Assembly (NCBI GenBank): GCA_003246805.1
Contig: QKDG01000039.1
Span: forward strand, 1 to 11,161
Direction of reading: 5' to 3'
From: Clostridia bacterium
Lineage (GTDB): Bacteria; Bacillota; Clostridia; Oscillospirales; Ruminococcaceae
Length of the DNA: 11,161 nucleotides
Made by a program: the position numbers and the translations under genes. The notes under the pieces were generated by a model, which ran no database searches, had not been told where the DNA came from, and saw only the letters and a list, made by a program, of their open reading frames with translations. Numbering within the stretch: position 1 is the first letter of the stretch; each line of letters starts with the position of its first letter. Below, in pieces: positions 1 through 5,631 of this stretch.

Positions 1-651
1 CATGCGGGATTTGCTAACAGTGCAAATGTTGATATAAAATGGATTAACTCCGAAGATGTTACTCCTCATACCGTAGAGTCGTTGCTTTCAGCTTGCTCCG
101 GCTTGCTTGTCCCCGGTGGATTCGGTGACAGAGGCATTGAGGGCAAAATTGAAGCAATCAGATACGCTCGCGAAAACAAGATACCTTTCTTCGGAATTTG
201 CCTTGGTATGCAGATGGCTGTTGCTGAGTTTGCGCGAAATGTTGCCGGTATGCATGGTGCAAATTCAAGTGAGTTTGGCGAGAAGAAATATCCTGTTATT
301 GATATCATGGAAGACCAGAAGGACGTTACACAAAAAGGTGGAACAATGCGTCTTGGTTTATATCCTTGCAAACTAAGTGAAGGTTCAAAGACAAGGGATA
401 TTTATGGTGAGGATTTAATATATGAGCGCCATCGTCACCGCTATGAATTCAACAATACTTTTAGAAAAAAACTGACAGAGGCAGGGATTACACTTGCCGG
501 ATTATCACCTGATGACAATCTTGTTGAAATTGTTGAGCTAAAAGACCATCCATGGTTTGTCGGCGTTCAGTTCCATCCGGAATTTAAATCAAGGCCAAAC
601 AGGCCTCATAAGCTTTTCAAGGATTTTATCAGAGCAAGCCTTGAAAAGTAG
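1..651 (+). CDS. pyrG: CTP synthase, C-terminal glutaminase part (5' end outside window)
   Basis: CTP synthase makes CTP from UTP, ATP and glutamine, the last step of pyrimidine nucleotide synthesis. It is a cytosolic enzyme of about 535 residues. The reading frame is open from base 1 to the TAG at 649-651, giving 216 residues of the C-terminal class I glutamine amidotransferase domain. The N-terminal synthetase domain and the start lie upstream of the window. Visible motifs, numbered from the first codon here, are the oxyanion strand LLVPGGFGDRG, the nucleophile elbow GICLGMQ with catalytic Cys67, and the FHPEF motif with His192 and Glu194 completing the triad. The segment ERHRHRYEFN before the last strands is also typical of CTP synthases and separates them from other amidotransferases. 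The domain looks intact. A hairpin follows 7 bases after the stop, so pyrG is probably last in its transcript. Confidence 0.97.
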   Translation, partial: HAGFANSANVDIKWINSEDVTPHTVESLLSACSGLLVPGGFGDRGIEGKIEAIRYARENKIPFFGICLGMQMAVAEFARNVAGMHGANSSEFGEKKYPVIDIMEDQKDVTQKGGTMRLGLYPCKLSEGSKTRDIYGEDLIYERHRHRYEFNNTFRKKLTEAGITLAGLSPDDNLVEIVELKDHPWFVGVQFHPEFKSRPNRPHKLFKDFIRASLEK

Positions 652-658
652 AATACTA

Positions 659-690
659 AAAGCAGTTGTGAAAACAGCTGCTTTAATTAT
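659..690 (+). terminator. Probable intrinsic terminator after pyrG
   Basis: An 11-pair stem is formed by 659-669 (AAAGCAGTTGT) and 674-684 (ACAGCTGCTTT) with one G-T wobble. It closes on a four-base GAAA loop at 670-673, a stable GNRA-type tetraloop. The downstream tract is only TTTAATTAT, so the U-run is weak and termination may be partial. Its position just after the pyrG stop and just before a promoter supports the call. Confidence 0.75.
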
Positions 691-696
691 GGTATG

Positions 697-725
697 TTGA
701 ATATGCTGTGTTTTTGTGTTATATT
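697..725 (+). promoter_or_regulatory. Sigma-A-type extended -10 promoter for the four-cysteine protein gene
   Basis: The -35 box is TTGAAT at 697-702 and the -10 box is TATATT at 720-725, separated by 17 bases. A TG at 717-718 one base before the -10 box makes it an extended -10 promoter. Transcription would start near 732, leaving a leader of about 25 bases before the AGGAG at 744-748 and the ATG at 757. It lies directly after the pyrG terminator. The phosphofructokinase gene may also be read from it, since no terminator separates the two genes. Confidence 0.7.
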
Positions 726-756
726 ATGTTTATTATAGAAGAGAGGAGTTTATACT

Positions 757-1959
757 ATGAAAAGTATTTCTTTTATAACAAAAAACAATAATAAGATATA
801 TAGTTTTGAGATGCTTAAAACTCTCCTCTATTTTATTGAATATGACTTTTCTTATTTTAAAGAGCAATGCCGTGAACTTTTAAAGGATGCAAAAAAATCA
901 CATTATATTTCTGAAAAAAAAACACATGCTTTAATATCAATAATATCAAAAAGTCATCCGTTTATTGAGGCTTCAATTAATGAAATCTACAACAATATTG
1001 TAACAGACTGCATTATTGACGATATCTGCCTGACTGAAGGAAGAACCATTGAGGATTTGTGGCTTAGATATATTTCCCCTAAAAATGCTTTTGAAAAAGC
1101 TTTGTTTTCACGCTTATCGGAATACCGCACAAATAAGGCTGTTAATCAATGGCAAGGTATTGTCAAAGCCCAGGAATATGCAATAGCAAAGGTAGCGTTC
1201 ATTTTTAACGGCGAGGCTTGTTCTGTGCCTGAAGCAAATGCAAGATGCAAATATTTTGACCTTGCGAATACCGTAGCAAGCAAGGAAATGGGTATTTCTT
1301 CATCAGAATCATCGTTTGTTAAAAAATATTCTGTCAGCAATATGCCAAACAGTGTTTTTATCTTAAACAAGCCGGCAAAGGATATTTATAAAAGAATCGA
1401 GCATATGCTTGATTACAGCGGCGCAGAAGATACAGCTGCTGAATGCAATGCCTTTAAAGCCTTTGATTCTCTCAAAGGGCTGGCACGCCCTGACGAAAAG
1501 GAAATGTTTTCGTTTATTGAAAGCCTCAAAAATCTCCCTGATGACATCTATCTGCCCGGCAGCTTTAAAGCTTTAATAGATTTTGAGATTGAAAAAATGC
1601 TTGAAAACGGTTTAATGCTGCTGCAATGCAAAAAGTGCAACAGATATTTCAAAAAGGATGAGAATTATTCAGAAAGATATTGCTACAGAGTAAAATCAAC
1701 GGGCAAATCCTGCCGTGAAGAATTTGAGCTTGAAAACTTTAAAAACAGTGAAGAAAATATTATAGCAGAAAAATGCGAAAAGGTTTCACAAAAATTAATC
1801 AAGATCATAGATAAGGATATTTCAAAATCAGAATTCCAGGAATGGTCTGAATATCTGAATAAGCTAAAATCAAATATTCAGGCAGGGAACTCTACTCATG
1901 ATGATTTAAAAGGCTTTTTAGAACACACTGAAAAAATGTATGGTATATTCCCCGAGTAA
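757..1959 (+). CDS. Uncharacterised protein with C-terminal four-cysteine (zinc-ribbon-like) motif, DUF6076-like
   Basis: The function is unknown. The ATG at 757 has AGGAG at 744-748, 8 bases upstream, and no better start exists. The 400-residue product has no signal peptide or membrane segment, so it is probably cytosolic. Roughly residues 1-280 are mostly helical-looking, with acidic and lysine-rich stretches. Residues 291-319 carry Cys291-x2-Cys294-x14-Cys309-x9-Cys319 in the context LLQCKKCNRYF ... RYCYR ... GKSCREE. This matches my memory of the DUF6076 family found in Clostridia, and four such cysteines suggest a structural zinc site. The last 80 residues are charged and probably helical. 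A terminator and its own promoter separate it from pyrG. The downstream kinase gene begins 75 bases later, but nothing in the protein links it to sugar metabolism. A nucleic-acid-binding or regulatory role is possible but is only a guess from the zinc-ribbon look. The family call is from recollection and was not searched. Confidence 0.8.
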   Translation: MKSISFITKNNNKIYSFEMLKTLLYFIEYDFSYFKEQCRELLKDAKKSHYISEKKTHALISIISKSHPFIEASINEIYNNIVTDCIIDDICLTEGRTIEDLWLRYISPKNAFEKALFSRLSEYRTNKAVNQWQGIVKAQEYAIAKVAFIFNGEACSVPEANARCKYFDLANTVASKEMGISSSESSFVKKYSVSNMPNSVFILNKPAKDIYKRIEHMLDYSGAEDTAAECNAFKAFDSLKGLARPDEKEMFSFIESLKNLPDDIYLPGSFKALIDFEIEKMLENGLMLLQCKKCNRYFKKDENYSERYCYRVKSTGKSCREEFELENFKNSEENIIAEKCEKVSQKLIKIIDKDISKSEFQEWSEYLNKLKSNIQAGNSTHDDLKGFLEHTEKMYGIFPE

Positions 1960-2021
1960 TTGTTTTTTGCATTAACTAATTTTATCGCTATTTTAAATAA
2001 TATTATTAAAATTAATTCAGT

Positions 2022-2037
2022 AGGAGGGTTTATTATT
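2022..2037 (+). promoter_or_regulatory. Strong ribosome binding site placing an AUU start codon
   Basis: AGGAGG at 2022-2027 is a perfect Shine-Dalgarno sequence. Seven bases after it, at 2035-2037, lies ATT in the reading frame of the phosphofructokinase. There is no ATG, GTG or TTG in frame between the TTG at 1960 and the conserved N-terminal strand of the enzyme. The site therefore points to an AUU start, or to a lost or misread ATG at that position. Confidence 0.65.
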
Positions 2038-3270
2038 AACATTGCAGTAGCACAATCAGGTGGGCCAACCTGTGCAATCAATTCATCCCTTGCAGGCGTT
2101 TTTTGTCAAGGGCAAAAGCAGCCGGAAATCAGAGAAATCTATGGCTCTTACAACGGGATTCAAGGAGTTATAGAGGATAATCTTGTTGATTTATCAAGCG
2201 TCATTAAAAATGATGACGACATTACCCTTTTAATGCACACCCCCTCAACAGCTCTTGGTTCTTGCAGATACAAGCTCCCTGATTTTGATAAGGATAATGA
2301 GGTTTATAAAAAAATCTTAAATACTTTTAAAAAGTATGATATAAAGGCTTTCTTCTATATAGGTGGAAATGACTCAATGGATACCGTCGCTAAGCTATCT
2401 GCTTATTTTAAAGCTAATGATATTGATATAAAAGTTGTGGGAATACCAAAAACAATTGACAACGATGTGGCTATGACAGACCACACCCCTGGCTTTGGCT
2501 CTGCCGCCAAATATATCGCAACAACAATGCAGGAGATTATCAGGGATTCAAGCGTGTATTACCTTGATTCTGTCACTATTGTTGAGATTATGGGGCGAGA
2601 TGCTGGATGGCTGACTGCTTCAAGCGGGATTTTAAAGGTGAATGGCGAGGTTGCCCCTCATCTGATTTATCTGCCTGAGGTTGCGTTTAGTATTGAAAAA
2701 TTTATTGATGATATCAAGAACGTTCAAAAGTCAAGCAAAAGTGTTATTGTCGCTGTTTCTGAAGGGTTAAAGCTTGAAAATGGTGAATATGTTGCCAACA
2801 GTTGTTTATCAGATACTGTGGATGTCTTCGGGCATCAGTATTTGTCAGGGCTTGGTAAATATCTTGAAAATGTTGTTAAGAAAGAAATCGGGTGCAAGGT
2901 GCGTTCAATAGAGCTTAATGTGCTGCAACGCTGTGCATCTCACATAGCTTCAAAAACCGATTTGGACGAGGCTATGATGATAGGCGAACAAGCAGTAAAA
3001 AACGCGATTGAGGGCAAGACAGGAGTAATGGTTGTTTTTGAAAGAATCAGCAACAGCCCATATACTATTGCAACAAACACTGTTGTTATTGAAAAAATAG
3101 CGAACAAGGAAAAGCTCTTCCCTGTCAAATGGATAAATGATAGCAATAACGGTATCACTGACGAAGCTATTGAATATTTTCTACCTCTCATGCAAGGTGA
3201 AATTTCTCCGCTTATGAAAAACGGTATTCCAGTTCACATCAATCTAATGCATCACAAAAAAATCAAATAA
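2035..3270 (+). CDS. pfp: 6-phosphofructokinase, pyrophosphate-dependent type (PFP)
   Basis: This enzyme phosphorylates fructose 6-phosphate to fructose 1,6-bisphosphate in glycolysis. The pyrophosphate form is reversible and saves ATP, and it is common in anaerobic Clostridia. Counting from ATT 2035, the protein is 411 residues, normal for this family, and begins N-I-A-V-A-Q-S-G-G-P as expected. Motifs are AQSGGP at 6-11, GGNDS at 110-114, PKTIDND at 138-144 and MGRDAGWL at 186-193. Asp113 and Lys139 sit where ATP-dependent enzymes have glycines, the known marker of pyrophosphate use. Asn112 replaces the aspartate that binds magnesium in E. coli PfkA. The only other upstream start is TTG at 1960, touching the previous stop. 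It would add 25 unconserved residues, has no ribosome site, and would bury AGGAGG inside the gene. A weak promoter (TTGCAT 1967-1972, 16 bases, TATTTT 1989-1994) may lie in the gap. Family call is firm; cosubstrate is inferred; the start is likely but unproven. Confidence 0.92.
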   Translation: MNIAVAQSGGPTCAINSSLAGVFCQGQKQPEIREIYGSYNGIQGVIEDNLVDLSSVIKNDDDITLLMHTPSTALGSCRYKLPDFDKDNEVYKKILNTFKKYDIKAFFYIGGNDSMDTVAKLSAYFKANDIDIKVVGIPKTIDNDVAMTDHTPGFGSAAKYIATTMQEIIRDSSVYYLDSVTIVEIMGRDAGWLTASSGILKVNGEVAPHLIYLPEVAFSIEKFIDDIKNVQKSSKSVIVAVSEGLKLENGEYVANSCLSDTVDVFGHQYLSGLGKYLENVVKKEIGCKVRSIELNVLQRCASHIASKTDLDEAMMIGEQAVKNAIEGKTGVMVVFERISNSPYTIATNTVVIEKIANKEKLFPVKWINDSNNGITDEAIEYFLPLMQGEISPLMKNGIPVHINLMHHKKIK

Positions 3271-3277
3271 TTCACTG

Positions 3278-3336
3278 CACTCATTTACAGACTGGGTTTT
3301 TCCCCTTATATCTGTTAAATGAGTGTTATTATTTAT
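3278..3336 (+). terminator. Long hairpin terminator after the phosphofructokinase gene
   Basis: The arms 3278-3291 (CACTCATTTACAGA) and 3311-3325 (TCTGTTAAATGAGTG) pair over 14 base pairs with a single unpaired T in the right arm. The 19-base loop can itself fold, with GGG at 3294-3296 and CCC at 3302-3304 around five Ts. The stem is followed by TTATTATTTAT, a broken T tract. It starts 7 bases after the stop codon, as expected for an intrinsic terminator. Confidence 0.8.
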
Positions 3337-3524
3337 AGTTTTTAACTGATACACTAAGCTTTTATAATGCAATAATAGTTGCCCATAAAAATATAATAGA
3401 CTTCACAAATTTGTAATGCTGAATAATGACAAACACCCAAAAATTAAATAATTTATAAAACAAAAGGTGTCCTAACATACTGACAATTCAGCAAAAACCA
3501 GAATCTAATAGTTTTTATATTTTA
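3337..3524. other. AT-rich intergenic stretch with weak nested inverted repeats, no gene seen
   Basis: I see no convincing gene, riboswitch or tRNA here. The largest open frames are an 11-codon one at 3416-3451 (+) and a 38-codon one at 3362-3478 (-), neither with a ribosome binding site. There is a set of nested inverted repeats: TGCTGAAT 3417-3424 with ATTCAGCA 3486-3493, ACACC 3433-3437 with GGTGT 3466-3470, and AAATT 3441-3445 with AATTT 3450-3454. They are short and in AT-rich DNA, so they may be chance. TATAAT occurs at 3363-3368 and 3392-3397, but only a poor -35 (TTTTAA 3340-3345) matches the first and none matches the second. Confidence 0.5.
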
Positions 3525-3553
3525 TTGAATAAATAATATAAAAATGATATAAT
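3525..3553 (+). promoter_or_regulatory. Near-consensus extended -10 promoter for the recJ-rel operon
   Basis: TTGAAT at 3525-3530 and TATAAT at 3548-3553 are 17 bases apart. A TG at 3545-3546 gives the extended -10 form TGATATAAT. The surrounding AT-rich DNA could act as an UP element. Transcription would begin near 3560, giving a leader of about 35 bases. It has the same design as the promoter at 697-725. It is the only clear promoter for the five genes that follow. Confidence 0.8.
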
Positions 3554-3594
3554 AAAGTATTAAATATCAATTTTTAAGGAAACGTGAACTGCTG

Positions 3595-5631
3595 ATGAAA
3601 AAATGGAAGATTAATCAACCCGATAGCTATAAAGTTGACAATATTATAAAAAAGACTGACCTTACGCGCCTTTGTGCTGAGGTTATGGTGTCACGCGGGA
3701 TAAGCGAAATAGATGACCTTGCTGATTTTTTTTCCTGTGGGAAGCTTTCTGACCCTTTTCTTTTAAAGGATATGTATGAGGCTGTTGATTGCATAAGGGA
3801 TGCAATAGATAATTATTCACTGATTTGTATCTATGGAGATTATGATTGCGACGGTGTTACTTCAACGGCTATTCTATATAATTATATCGAAAATTCAGGC
3901 GGAAATGTAATGTACTATATTCCCGAAAGGGAGGAAGGCTACGGACTGAATTCTACCGCTGTTAAAAAACTGTCAAAAGAAGATGTCGAGATTATCATTA
4001 CTGTTGACAACGGCATTACTGCAATTGAGGAAGCAAAATTGATTTCACAGCTTGGAATGAAGCTTGTAGTAACCGACCATCATCAGCCAGGCGAGGTTTT
4101 GCCACAGGCTGTTGCTGTTGTAAACCCGCACAGAAAGGACTGCCCTTCCCCATTCAAGCAGCTTTCAGGTGTGGGCGTTGTAATGAAGCTTATTGCGGCA
4201 CTTGAAGACGGTAACTATGACCTTGTGCTTGAACAATATGCCGATATCGTTGCTGTTGGCACAATTGCTGATGTTGTTCCTTTAATAAAAGAAAACAGAA
4301 TTATTGTTAAAAAAGGGCTTGAGCTTTTATCGGTTACTGAAAATCCAGGTGTTTCTTTATTGATGGAAAAATCAGGGCTTAATGCTGAAAATATTACATC
4401 AACCTCCATAGCTTTTTCTATTGCGCCACGAATAAACGCGGCAGGGCGATTTGGCTCCCCCCTTATTGCTTTAAAAGCCCTTATTTCAGATGATGAGGAT
4501 ACTGAAAACCTTGTAAATGACCTGATTTCTATGAATACTCAGAGGAAAAAGGTTGAAGATAAAATTATGTGTGATATTTTAGACAGTGTTAAGAATAATA
4601 TCAGTATTATTTATGAACGTGTGCTTGTGCTTAGTGGCGAGAACTGGCATCACGGAGTAATCGGAATAGTTTCCTCGCGATTGATTGAACGCTTTGGCAA
4701 GCCAAACTTTCTTATATGTTGTGAGGGGGACGAAGCAAGAGGCTCGGCAAGGAGTATTGAGGGCTTCAATATTGTTGAATGTCTGACCTATTGCAGAGAT
4801 TTGCTTACAAAATTCGGCGGGCACACCCTTGCTGGTGGGTTTTCCCTTAAAACTGAAAATATTGATGCTTTTAAAGAAAAAATCGCCGAATACGCAAGGC
4901 TTAAAAATAATTCTATGCCTGTGTATTCATTAAAAGCTGACAAGGTGCTGACAGGTGCTGATTTTGATGTCAGAAATGTCGATGGTTTAAAAGCGCTTGA
5001 ACCCTTTGGGCAGGATAATTCAAAGCCTTTGTTTGCTTTGCTTGGGGCAAGAATTAACAAAATTACTCCCCTTTCAAGCAACAGGCATTTAAGGCTTGAC
5101 CTTTTTTATGATAATGTAAATATATCAGCCCTGTTGTTTAACACAAAAGCGACTGATTTTTCGCTTGTGGTAAATGACATTGGTGATTTTCTGGCTGAAA
5201 TTGAAGTAAATGAATATAATAATAACAGGAGTATTGTTCTTAAAATACAGGATTATCGCAAAAGTGGAATAGCGCAGGAAAAATATTTTTCTGCAAAGGC
5301 TTGCTATGATAGCTATAAGCTTGGGGAAAACATTGACAATAGACTTCTTCAAAGAATTATACCATCACGTGATGAGCTTGTTGTGATATATAAATTTTTG
5401 ATAAGCAACCCATTAATGAATAAGATTGACAGTGTTTTTATGGCAGTGTGCAATGATAATATGAATTACTGCAAATTCAGAATTTGCCTTGACATTTTCA
5501 AGGAGCTTGAGCTTTTGAATATTGATTACATATATGAAGAGATTAAATTTATTCCACCAACGAAAAAAGTAGAGCTTGAAAATTCTCGAATACTTAGTGA
5601 ATTGAGGAACTATAATGAACAAAAACATTGA
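3595..5631 (+). CDS. recJ: Single-stranded-DNA-specific exonuclease RecJ
   Basis: RecJ degrades single-stranded DNA 5' to 3' in RecF-type recombination, mismatch repair and base excision repair. The 678-residue protein has the DHH phosphoesterase core: GDYDCDG at 81-87 (Asp82, Asp84, Asp86), VDNGI with Asp138, TDHH with Asp161-His162-His163, and GTIADVV with Asp226. These are the expected metal ligands. The RINAAGR motif at 279-285 and FGGHTLAGG near 407-415 (DHHA1 domain) follow. An OB-fold region and a C-terminal domain typical of Firmicutes RecJ complete it; it is shorter than B. subtilis RecJ (about 786 residues). The ATG at 3595 gives the family-like start MKKWKI, but AAGGA at 3576-3580 is 14 bases away, unusually far. 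Two CTG codons in frame at 3589 and 3592 lie closer to it. It is first in its transcript, after a strong promoter, and its last 17 bases overlap rel. Confidence 0.97.
   Translation: MKKWKINQPDSYKVDNIIKKTDLTRLCAEVMVSRGISEIDDLADFFSCGKLSDPFLLKDMYEAVDCIRDAIDNYSLICIYGDYDCDGVTSTAILYNYIENSGGNVMYYIPEREEGYGLNSTAVKKLSKEDVEIIITVDNGITAIEEAKLISQLGMKLVVTDHHQPGEVLPQAVAVVNPHRKDCPSPFKQLSGVGVVMKLIAALEDGNYDLVLEQYADIVAVGTIADVVPLIKENRIIVKKGLELLSVTENPGVSLLMEKSGLNAENITSTSIAFSIAPRINAAGRFGSPLIALKALISDDEDTENLVNDLISMNTQRKKVEDKIMCDILDSVKNNISIIYERVLVLSGENWHHGVIGIVSSRLIERFGKPNFLICCEGDEARGSARSIEGFNIVECLTYCRDLLTKFGGHTLAGGFSLKTENIDAFKEKIAEYARLKNNSMPVYSLKADKVLTGADFDVRNVDGLKALEPFGQDNSKPLFALLGARINKITPLSSNRHLRLDLFYDNVNISALLFNTKATDFSLVVNDIGDFLAEIEVNEYNNNRSIVLKIQDYRKSGIAQEKYFSAKACYDSYKLGENIDNRLLQRIIPSRDELVVIYKFLISNPLMNKIDSVFMAVCNDNMNYCKFRICLDIFKELELLNIDYIYEEIKFIPPTKKVELENSRILSELRNYNEQKH

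Noticed and set aside
1960..2034. TTG 1960 as start of the phosphofructokinase, giving a 25-residue N-terminal extension
   Set aside because: No ribosome site precedes it, the extension is Asn/Ile-rich and unlike the family, and a perfect AGGAGG would be wasted inside the gene.
3416..3451. 11-codon leader-peptide-like frame upstream of recJ
   Set aside because: No ribosome site, no run of regulatory codons, and no attenuator-type alternative hairpin next to it; it also lies upstream of the recJ promoter.
3362..3478. A 38-codon hydrophobic open frame on the minus strand in the intergenic region
   Set aside because: It has no ribosome binding site before its ATG (complement of 3476-3478) and no clear promoter. 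Its Phe/Ile/Leu-rich content is what AT-rich noise gives.
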